From NCBI GenBank assembly GCA_026397855.1, contig JAPLUA010000525.1, positions 1-9,553 of the forward strand: a DNA stretch of 9,553 nucleotides, written 5' to 3'. The translations under genes were made by a program, and so were the position numbers. Positions 6,301 through 9,553 of this stretch are shown piece after piece. Source of the stretch: Verrucomicrobiota bacterium. Its GTDB lineage: Bacteria > Verrucomicrobiota > Verrucomicrobiia > Limisphaerales > UBA8199. Positions within the stretch are counted from its first letter, which is position 1; every line of letters begins with the position of its first letter. The notes under the pieces were generated by a model. The model ran no database searches and was not told the DNA's origin. It saw only the letters and a program-made list of their open reading frames with translations.

Positions 6301-8360
6301 TTGCCACCAACGGAGTTCTCGTCTTTACCAACGGCGAAACGGTTAAGACCTTCGACGTGCTGCTCAAGGATGACGGGGTCATCAGCGGCGACAAGACCGT
6401 TGTGCTCGGCCTCGGAAATCCGCTGGGCAATGCGGCGCTGGTTGACCCGCAATCGGCAACCCTTACCATCACCGAGGCCGATGGCAGCCTGATTGTCGAG
6501 GCGGGCGTGTGCCTTGTCGGGGAGAACGGCCTGAGAAACGGGGCAATTGACCCGGGCGAGACCGTGACCATGCTGGTGGCCTTGCGCAACAGCGTCGGCA
6601 CCAATACGGCCAACCTGGTCGCGACGCTCCTCTCCACCAACGGGGTCGTCACAAACTCGCCGCAGATCCAGAACTACGGGGTATTGGCGGTCCACGGGCC
6701 GTCCGCCTCGCGGCCGTTCACCTTCACGGCCAACGCCGCCAATGGCCAAACGATCACCGCCATCTTCCAGTTGCGGGATGGCGCCGTGGACCGGGGCCAG
6801 GTGGCCATCAATTTCACGATCGGCAAGACATCCTTCACGGCCGCCAACAGCTCGGCTATCATCATCAACGACAATGCCAGCGCCAACCCGTATCCGTCTG
6901 TCATCAATGTCAGCGGCGTGGGCGGGCAGTTGGCCAGCACGATCGTGACGCTGACCAATTTCAACCACACCTGGCCGAACGACGTGGATGTGCTGCTCGT
7001 CTCCCCGCCCGCCCCCGATGCTCCCACGGGCCGCAAGTCCTACCTGATGACCCGGTGCGGCAGCAGCGTTACGGTGAACAACCTCACTCTGACGTTCGAT
7101 GACGCAGCCGCAACCAGCCTGCCTCACTTCACCACGCTGGTTTCCTCGACGAACCGGCCGACTTCCTACGCCATGGCCACGCCGCCGTTCCCGAGCGCGG
7201 TGACTCCGCCGCCACCCTACAACACCAACCTTTCGGTCTTTAACGGTATCAACCCGAATGGCAACTGGTCTCTCTACATCCTCGATGACGCGCCGGGCAA
7301 TTCGGGCGGCATTTCCAACGGCTGGTCGTTGAACCTCACTACGGAAGCGGTCATTGCCTCGGCCGCCGATGTCGGCCTGGCCATGAGGGCCTCCCCGACC
7401 ACGGTCGTCACCACCAGCAATATCACCTACACGTTGACCCTGACCAATTACGGGCCGGGCAGCGCCACCAACATTGTTGTGACCAACAATCTCCCGGCTG
7501 GCACCATGTTTGTCTCCGCCACCCCGACGCAGGGCACTGTGTCCACCAACGGCTCGGGCCTGGTGCTCTGGACGGTCCCGTCCCTCGTCAAGGATGCGAC
7601 CGCCACGCTGACCCTGGTGGCCAGGGCCAATCAGCTCGGTACGATGATCAATGCGGCGATCGTGGCTACGGGCACGATTGACAAGAACCCGGACGACAAT
7701 CAAGCCGCAGCCGTGGTGACCGTGATCTCCCCGGCGGCTGATCTGTCGCTCAGCCTCCTGGGCGTTCCCAACCCGGTCCTGGTTGGCAACTATCTCACTT
7801 ATACAATGGTCGTTTCAAATGCCGGCCCGGCGACCGCACCTGGGGTGACGATCACCAATACGTTACCGCCGTCGGTCGCGCTGGTATCGGCCACCCCCGC
7901 GGGATACACCCTGAGCGGTCAGACGCTCGCGTTCACGAACCTCGGCAACCTGGGCAGCGGCATGCAGGCCACCGCCACCATTGTTGTTCAAACCCTGGCT
8001 GCGGAAACCATCACCGATAGCGCTCGGTGCGCCTCCAGCGTGACCGATCCGCTCAAGGCCAACAATTCCGCCTCGGTCAAGACTATCGTGCAGGTGCCGC
8101 AGTTGACCGCAGGGCGCTCTGGCAACAACCTGGTCATCTCGTGCCCATCCACCCTGTTGGTGTTTGACCTGTATCGCGCCCCCAACCTGCTCCCGTCCAC
8201 CCTGTTCGTCTTTGACCTGTATAGCGCCACCAACCTGGTCCCGCCGGTTATCTGGGGCCCGGTGACCAATGTCGTGCCGGGGATTGTGGGCGGCCAGAGC
8301 ACGGTTACCATACCGATCGGCAGTGGCAACAGCTTCTTCCGCTTGCAGCCGGCGCCGTGA
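1..8360 (+). CDS. Giant modular extracellular protein: two delta-60 propellers, Calx-beta arrays, P-like and DUF11 domains (5' partial)
   Basis: The frame is open from the left edge (first whole codon at base 3) to the TGA at 8358-8360, giving 2785 visible residues, roughly 280 kDa. The true start and any signal peptide lie upstream; a TTG at 174 is in frame but sits inside a Calx-beta-like domain and is not a believable start. Domains in order: end of a Calx-beta domain, seven delta-60 repeats, four Calx-beta domains, seven delta-60 repeats, six Calx-beta domains, a CARDB/NEW3-like domain, a P/Homo-B-like domain, two DUF11 domains and a verrucomicrobial-style C-terminal tail. These families are all beta-rich and typical of secreted or surface proteins; Calx-beta and P domains often bind calcium. 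No transmembrane helix, LPXTG or PEP-CTERM signal is visible at the C terminus, so how it is anchored is unclear. No catalytic domain is recognised in the visible part. A scaffold, adhesin or matrix role is inference. A secreted S8 protease gene follows 133 bases downstream on the same strand. Confidence 0.95.
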   Translation, partial: FNLNSYYYFNLCASSDYAKPEPASNIGLPTIWPSTEPPDLLPQYDHGPSGIYRGWGELSWGKTDFAPKPVNITIYNNQAPNFNRDFVIRLYPVPNASDNYNIGYIGQTVVTILNNDDSRPYNGSYNPNVVTYDPAGAVDHFYNPDNQLYSQPSMNTAPGANAMVYAMALQANDQAIIGGNFTTYNNTNRNHVARLNTDGTLDTSFDPQGGVDYSINQRLASVTTLALDDSGRVVIGGLMTTYNGVQRNGVARLLSNGALDSGFNPGLGTTNTIWSVLVQPDGKILVAGEFTSFNTQQRLHIARLNADGTLDSTFNPGPLGPNNNIYAMSMASGGVTNVPIIIAGAFTSVGGQLRGGIARLNSDGTLDTSFAPLLGANGVVRAVAVQPLDGKVVLGGEFTRVDNLSYTRLVRLNPDGRVDSTFEPGTGADDTVFNITLQNDGTLYVGGLFTSINGTHRIGFARLLANGLVDTAFLDTAYNQFAGLPKPYFNPNVSPKNFVLASQVESDGKVLIAGSFAQVGGDRIAFNQYGNPAIQTNLTPSWMEKEPIMRAAIRSRSNVARLLNNPTPGPGNVGFVQDAYKVNENGGYTFVQISRDNGTLGRQGMNFALPERTAGVGVAQAGVDYSYSAVGPMYETTHGDGYSYYRYGSTNRLGSQRQNYTRCYSDAFWGTNNADFDVVGEQFFPVIQDDIIVTVLGNAANQNNQVAPMSLNTPSQMDSVWLGGENVAVGGALGRPSSSLTILSDYKQPGVIGFTSPEFYVNEADGTALITLSRTNGSDGLISIQYTTLNGTATQGVDYVTSAGTLTLLDGQTTASFSVPIINGSKAGPDTSILLKLYGPGGGVALGATDAVCYIINGNFAPGHVNFSSGSYVTNGDASAGLVTVRRTGGNAGTVSLQVAATDGPNAVNGRDYLAFTNTLVWNDGDTAPKTVTVPILGNTTVQPDKQVLLRLFNPSTNGLVGTIHSNSVLTIINDHFYGQVQFLVSAFNVKENGGSATITVTRTGGISDSIAVNYATSDGTAIAGTDYVPVSGTLVFTNAQVSQTFEVQINDNLVQDGNRFLRVNLSSPSPAGTLGAPAVATLTIVDNETYNEQAGSVDAAFNTSAGADGNVLAMGVQTDNRVVIAGDFGMVNQVAHSRIARLNPYDASLDNDFWATINATVRALVSQTDNRIVVGGDFTNVNGVVLNRIARLSYDGTLDSGFSVGAGANNPVYSLAETFMNGARKIMVGGSFTVFNSVGRNGIARLNDDGTMDTSFDPAQGADGTVYAIAVYPTNTIYGGKIVIGGNFTTYRGVSRRGIARLNLDGSLDTTFDPGTGANDAVRALAIQTDGRILLGGSFTSVAGVGLNRIARLNGDGSVDASFSPGLGASDSVYCIAIQQDQRIVLGGEFTLCSGVTRARLSRLMPDGTVDPMINFGAGANDFVAAVAIQQEPFIDNPQQTREEILIAGGFNQFNGVSCQHVARLYGGSMAGMGAFEFTSANFATAENGTNTLITIRRTGGTSGSLPGGSTTVTFLTRDGTAVSGTNYIGVTNTLAFPLGETLASVLITIIDDLQMAVVGGPQLGRQPIATLTILNDDAGVSFSSATYSRDENVSDGAATIDIVRYGNTNSAVFVDFATTTNGTAVIGTNYFPVTNSVVFLPGEILQSVKIPIVNNKLIEGNRTVTMVLSNAIGALLLQPSQAVLTIIDNNLAPGQFLFATNNNFVSQGAGNAVITVLRTNGSTGVVTVDYATVSGTAVAGVDYVFTSNTLAFAEGETSKQIVIPIIQHSLAGPDRTLGIVLTNTTGGASILGPNTASLTIVDNHEALSFSAPVYSVAEDGGSVSLTVVRQNGGNSITTVRYATTNLTAMAGTNYIAITNGLLVFNPGETVKSLSVSVLHDPRVTGNLFFGVNLLSPTPPAQLFNYSSAVVNLFDVDPGFAFVSTNLVVITNADFTTVTNAGYGVIKSAVTNVLVTVLRSNANTGTVSVRYATVTNATDNAQAPVDYTPVSGLLTFSNGVTLQSFTVPINPNRQVRGDRTFSVILTNQSVGAVLIPPSTATVTITDDISGLSFSSPDYSKPETGGSAAITVMRSNYTNSLVSVPFSTANGTATNGINYFATNGVLVFTNGETVKTFDVLLKDDGVISGDKTVVLGLGNPLGNAALVDPQSATLTITEADGSLIVEAGVCLVGENGLRNGAIDPGETVTMLVALRNSVGTNTANLVATLLSTNGVVTNSPQIQNYGVLAVHGPSASRPFTFTANAANGQTITAIFQLRDGAVDRGQVAINFTIGKTSFTAANSSAIIINDNASANPYPSVINVSGVGGQLASTIVTLTNFNHTWPNDVDVLLVSPPAPDAPTGRKSYLMTRCGSSVTVNNLTLTFDDAAATSLPHFTTLVSSTNRPTSYAMATPPFPSAVTPPPPYNTNLSVFNGINPNGNWSLYILDDAPGNSGGISNGWSLNLTTEAVIASAADVGLAMRASPTTVVTTSNITYTLTLTNYGPGSATNIVVTNNLPAGTMFVSATPTQGTVSTNGSGLVLWTVPSLVKDATATLTLVARANQLGTMINAAIVATGTIDKNPDDNQAAAVVTVISPAADLSLSLLGVPNPVLVGNYLTYTMVVSNAGPATAPGVTITNTLPPSVALVSATPAGYTLSGQTLAFTNLGNLGSGMQATATIVVQTLAAETITDSARCASSVTDPLKANNSASVKTIVQVPQLTAGRSGNNLVISCPSTLLVFDLYRAPNLLPSTLFVFDLYSATNLVPPVIWGPVTNVVPGIVGGQSTVTIPIGSGNSFFRLQPAP
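414..1697 (+). repeat. Seven delta-60 repeats, probable seven-bladed beta-propeller 1 (within the giant CDS)
   Basis: Seven protein repeats follow the pattern LD..F.P G.ga...V.a..vQ.DGk...gG.Ft..ng..r...aRLn.DG. By the leading LD/VD they begin at 414, 603, 777, 930, 1098, 1254 and 1407. Units 3 to 6 are 51-56 residues, the normal size. Unit 1 is degenerate at its start (VDHFYNPD). Unit 7 is about 97 residues because of two inserts, but still closes with SNVARLLNN at 1671-1697. Delta-60 repeats are predicted to fold as propeller blades, and seven units would close one ring. The ligand is unknown. DNA identity between units is low, so the array is old. Confidence 0.85.
1713..2240 (+). other. 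Divergent Calx-beta domain with long insert, directly after propeller 1 (within the giant CDS)
   Basis: It opens with a normal Calx-beta start (VGFVQDAYKVNENGGYTFVQISR) and keeps the GVDYSYS strand near 1868. About 40 aromatic-rich residues then follow (YSYYRYGS and QNYTRCYSDAFWG regions) where a standard domain goes straight to its W/F strand. It later has FFPVIQDDIIVTV and ends with SSSLTILSDY at 2211-2240. At about 176 residues it is well above the usual ~100. The insert resembles in composition and position the one at the left edge, suggesting a matched pair of variant domains around propeller 1. Confidence 0.6.
2251..3285 (+). repeat. Three tandem Calx-beta domains between the two propellers (within the giant CDS)
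   Basis: Three domains of about 110-120 residues lie at about 2251-2580, 2583-2940 and 2940-3285. Each shows the family signature: F....Y.V.E..G.a.itv.R..G, then V.y.t.dGTA..G.DY, then GTL.f..G...., an F.V.I.ND strand, an L.L..P strand and a closing tLTI..N. The third is closest to consensus (ENGGSATITVTRTGG, DGTAIAGTDYVPVSGTL, ATLTIVDNE). Calx-beta domains are Ig-like modules, often calcium binding, in cell-surface and matrix proteins; here they probably act as stiff spacers. Confidence 0.85.
3294..4409 (+). repeat. Seven delta-60 repeats, probable seven-bladed beta-propeller 2 (within the giant CDS)
   Basis: A second array of seven units begins at 3294, 3450, 3597, 3759, 3927, 4080 and 4233 and closes with HVARLYGG at 4386-4409. 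Units are 49-59 residues and much more regular than in propeller 1, with clear copies such as GIARLNLDGSLDTTFDPGTG and AIQTDGRILLGGSFTSVAGV. Unit 7 has a small insert (about 4300-4335). It starts directly after a Calx-beta domain and is followed directly by another, so the propeller is embedded in the Calx-beta array. Function beyond a structural or binding role cannot be read from the sequence. Confidence 0.88.
4420..6486 (+). repeat. Six tandem Calx-beta domains after propeller 2 (within the giant CDS)
   Basis: Six domains follow without linkers at about 4420-4743, 4746-5090, 5091-5427, 5427-5760, 5763-6153 and 6156-6486. Each carries the VR/R..G strand, a GTA..GT/VDY or NY motif, a G.L.F..GE strand and a closing TLTI.D/N strand. 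The first is about 12 residues short between its DD motif and closing strand. The fifth has an N-terminal extension rich in Val, Thr and Asn (about 5775-5850). GTNY or GINY often replaces the usual GTDY here, so calcium binding may be weaker in some copies; that last point is inference. Confidence 0.85.
6487..6830 (+). other. CARDB/NEW3-like beta-sandwich domain (within the giant CDS)
   Basis: About 115 residues run from SLIVEAGVCLVGENG to AINFTIG. The key pattern is NGAIDPGETVTMLVALRN followed by TANLVATLLSTNGVVT, YGVLAVHG and RPFTFTAN. This PGE.v.....l.N arrangement is typical of CARDB/NEW3-type Ig-like domains that precede P-like domains in large secreted bacterial proteins. The exact family assignment is tentative and would need a profile search. 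Confidence 0.55.
6831..7355 (+). other. P/Homo-B-like (proprotein convertase P) domain (within the giant CDS)
   Basis: The segment starts near TSFTAANSSAIIINDN, has the strand pair VINVSGVGG and TIVTLTNFNHTWPNDVDVLLVSPP, and ends with NGNWSLYILDDAPGNSGG followed by ISNGWSLNLTT. The G.W.L.i.D...g..G....Wsl pattern is the hallmark of the P domain, a jelly-roll fold usually placed C-terminal to kexin- or subtilisin-type protease domains. An insert of about 60 residues, Pro- and Thr-rich (around 7090-7225), lies in the middle. Here the domain is in a protein with no visible protease module, while a subtilase is encoded next door. Confidence 0.7.
7362..8096 (+). repeat. Two tandem DUF11 domains (within the giant CDS)
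   Basis: Two copies of about 123 residues start at AADVGLAMRASP (7362) and AADLSLSLLGVP (7734). Each has the family pattern: aDl.l...p..v..g..itYt.tltN.GP..A..v.vtn.LP......SATP, then a later strand and a closing NPDDN or LKANN motif before the final strand. DUF11 domains are Ig-like modules common in large bacterial and archaeal surface proteins and probably act as stalk elements near the C terminus. Confidence 0.88.
8097..8357 (+). other. Verrucomicrobial-style C-terminal tail module (within the giant CDS)
   Basis: The last 87 residues run from PQLTAGRSGNNLVISCPS to FFRLQPAP. The pattern (LvIs.PS, then F.LY.ATNL.PP..W.PVTN..., then STVTIPIGSGNSFFRL) matches a terminal module I associate with secreted proteins of Pedosphaera-like Verrucomicrobiota. 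Its job is unknown; being always terminal, it could be a sorting or capping element, which is inference. Its core is disrupted here by a 16-residue tandem duplication. Confidence 0.6.
8148..8243 (+). repeat. 48-base tandem duplication inside the giant CDS
   Basis: Bases 8148-8195 and 8196-8243 are adjacent direct copies. By eye they match at 43 of 48 positions, with no gap. They encode STLLVFDLYRAPNLLP and STLFVFDLYSATNLVP. The length is a multiple of three, so the frame is kept. The second copy fits the usual tail pattern (SATNL.PP) better, so the first is probably the extra one. DNA similarity is far higher than between any of the other protein repeats, which points to a recent slippage or unequal-recombination event. 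Confidence 0.9.
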
Positions 8361-8413
8361 GGGGCGATTCGCTCGGGACCCCCACCAGCCTGACTATGCT
8401 CAACCGAACAAGC

Positions 8414-8474
8414 CAAACCGGCACGGCCCAAGGGACCCGGGTATCCGTCCCCGCCCACGGCCAATGCCGGTTTG
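8414..8474 (+). terminator. Intergenic stem-loop, possible terminator or leader structure
   Basis: A perfect 10-base inverted repeat, CAAACCGGCA (8414-8423) and TGCCGGTTTG (8465-8474), brackets two further pairable stretches: GGCC 8425-8428 with GGCC 8459-8462, and GGGAC 8432-8436 with GTCCC 8447-8451. Together they can form a long imperfect GC-rich hairpin. It lies 54 bases after the giant gene's stop and ends 19 bases before the protease ATG. The downstream strand is T-rich (TTTGAGTCATATTCTTTT, from 8471) but lacks a clean T-run, so it is a poor classical Rho-independent terminator. A structured 5' leader of the protease mRNA is the alternative. Confidence 0.4.
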
Positions 8475-8493
8475 AGTCATATTCTTTTACACT

Positions 8494-9553
8494 ATGAAAT
8501 CCTCTACTTGTTTTGCCAGGCTTGGGACGCTCTCCCGGTGCCTCCTGCTGGCCGCCCTGACCCTTCAGGCGGTCAGCGCCGAAACCGGTTCGTCCATTCT
8601 CGCCAGGGCCGCCTCCGGGGTTGGCCTGCCGCCGGCCTCCCATGATTTCACGCAAATCGCCCCCGGCGAGGAGTTTGTTCCGAACCAACTACTGGTGCGG
8701 TTCAAGGCTGGCGTAGAGCCGGTGGAACGTGCGCAGATTCTGAGCACCCTGGGCGGCGCCCGGATCACCCGCCAGTACGAGATGGTTCCCTCCCTGTGCC
8801 TGCTCACGTTGCCGGCCGGTCAAACCGTGGCCCAGGCCCTGTCGGCTTACAACGGCACGCCCGGCATCCTCTACGCCGAGCCCAATTACTTGCAGCATAT
8901 CTTCGCTACTTTCCCCAACGACCCTCTCTTTGGCCAACTCTGGGGCATGCGCAATACCGGCCAGACCGGCGGCACCCCGGGCGCCGATATCCGCGCCACC
9001 CAGGCATGGGATATCAATACTGGCAGCCGCCAGATCGTGGTCGCCGTCATTGACACGGGTGTGGACTACACCCATCCGGACCTGACCAACAATATCTGGA
9101 CGAACCTGGGCGAGATCCCCGGAAACGGCATTGACGATGATGGCAACGGCTATGTGGACGACGTTCACGGCTACGACTTCTACAACAACGACGGCAACCC
9201 CATGGACGACAACGATCATGGTACCCACTGCGCTGGCACCATCGGCGCCGAGGGGAACAACAGCCTGGGCGTGGTCGGCGTCTGCTGGCAGGTGCGAATC
9301 ATGGCTGTCAAGTGCTTCAGCGCCGGCGGCTTCGGCGGGACCGCCGATGAAATCGCCGGCATTCAATACGCCACGCGCATGGGCGCGCAAGTGATCAGCG
9401 CCTCCTGGGGCAGCTACGGCTACAGCCAGGCCCTCAAGGACTCCATTGACGCCGCTGGAGCCGCGAACATTATCTTCGTGGCGGCTGCGGGCAACAGTGC
9501 GAGCGACAACGACGTCTTTCCCCACTATCCAGCAAGCTTTACTTCGCCGAACA
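8494..9553 (+). CDS. Secreted subtilisin-like (S8 family) serine protease, 3' partial
   Basis: The reading frame opens at ATG 8494 and stays open to the right edge, 353 codons. The start is secure: an in-frame TGA lies at 8473-8475 and the six codons between include no other start. No Shine-Dalgarno sequence precedes it. Residues 1-29 form a signal peptide (basic start, LLLAALTLQAV core, cleavage after VSA). Residues ~63-132 resemble an I9-like or fervidolysin-type propeptide (NQLLVRFKAG, then YAEPNY). The catalytic domain starts near NDPLFGQLWGM (142-152). Visible active-site residues are Asp187 in VAVIDTGVDYTHPDL, His242 in DHGTHCAGTIG and the oxyanion Asn334 in VAAAGNSASDND. The catalytic Ser (GTSMA motif) should lie beyond the window. 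An Asp/Gly-rich loop, NGIDDDGNGYVDD (211-223), looks calcium binding and is common in this subtilase branch. The product should be an exported, self-maturing endopeptidase; its substrate is unknown. Any C-terminal domains are not visible. Confidence 0.95.
   Translation, partial: MKSSTCFARLGTLSRCLLLAALTLQAVSAETGSSILARAASGVGLPPASHDFTQIAPGEEFVPNQLLVRFKAGVEPVERAQILSTLGGARITRQYEMVPSLCLLTLPAGQTVAQALSAYNGTPGILYAEPNYLQHIFATFPNDPLFGQLWGMRNTGQTGGTPGADIRATQAWDINTGSRQIVVAVIDTGVDYTHPDLTNNIWTNLGEIPGNGIDDDGNGYVDDVHGYDFYNNDGNPMDDNDHGTHCAGTIGAEGNNSLGVVGVCWQVRIMAVKCFSAGGFGGTADEIAGIQYATRMGAQVISASWGSYGYSQALKDSIDAAGAANIIFVAAAGNSASDNDVFPHYPASFTSPN

Noticed and set aside
6201..7703. 500-codon open frame on the minus strand
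   Set aside because: It is antisense to well-supported Calx-beta, P-like and DUF11 domains, with Arg/Gly-rich composition and no family signature.
8472..8493. Promoter directly before the protease gene (TTGAGT as -35, TACACT as -10)
   Set aside because: The two elements are only about 10 bases apart and the -10 candidate abuts the ATG, so the spacing is not that of a sigma-70 promoter.
8689..9525. 278-codon open frame on the minus strand
   Set aside because: It is antisense to the subtilase, whose + strand frame shows a signal peptide, propeptide and active-site motifs; the minus frame shows none.
1..9553. CRISPR array, tRNA, rRNA or insertion sequence
   Set aside because: The repeats present are protein-level modules inside one frame with diverged DNA. 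No spacer-repeat pattern, cloverleaf, rRNA-like sequence, transposase or terminal inverted repeats were seen.

Overview
The window holds two genes, both on the + strand and both cut by a window edge. The first fills bases 1-8360. It is the 3' part of a giant modular extracellular protein, with 2785 codons visible and the start lying upstream. The second begins at 8494 and runs off the right edge. It is a secreted subtilisin-family (S8) serine protease, of which 353 codons are visible. A 133-base gap separates them and contains a long imperfect stem-loop. No RNA genes, insertion sequences, CRISPR arrays or phage genes were seen.

The giant protein reads, in order: the end of a divergent Calx-beta domain with an aromatic-rich insert; seven delta-60-type repeats (414-1697), enough for one seven-bladed beta-propeller; four Calx-beta domains (about 1713-3285); a second set of seven delta-60 repeats (3294-4409); six more Calx-beta domains (about 4420-6486); a CARDB/NEW3-like beta-sandwich (about 6487-6830); a P/Homo-B-like domain (about 6831-7355); two DUF11 domains (about 7362-8096); and an 87-residue C-terminal tail ending in FFRLQPAP. 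The tail carries a fresh-looking 48-base tandem duplication.

The organism is probably a member of Verrucomicrobiota, of the Pedosphaera/Limisphaerales kind. The grounds are the C-terminal tail pattern (a SATNL..P..W.PV..V segment, then TVTIPIGSGNSFFRL), the mix of delta-60, Calx-beta, P and DUF11 modules, the Thr/Asn/Gly-rich composition, GC-rich coding and the lack of a Shine-Dalgarno sequence before the second gene. This is recognition by family style, not a database match. Planctomycetota or Lentisphaerota remain possible.

Both products look exported: a huge beta-rich scaffold or adhesin-like protein beside a secreted protease with a signal peptide and propeptide. A P domain, normally found attached to subtilisin-like proteases, sits in the scaffold gene instead. 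A working link, such as processing or docking of one by the other, is possible but unproven. The families are known. The unusual points are the two seven-repeat propellers in one chain, the variant Calx-beta domains around the first propeller, and the recent-looking duplication in the tail.
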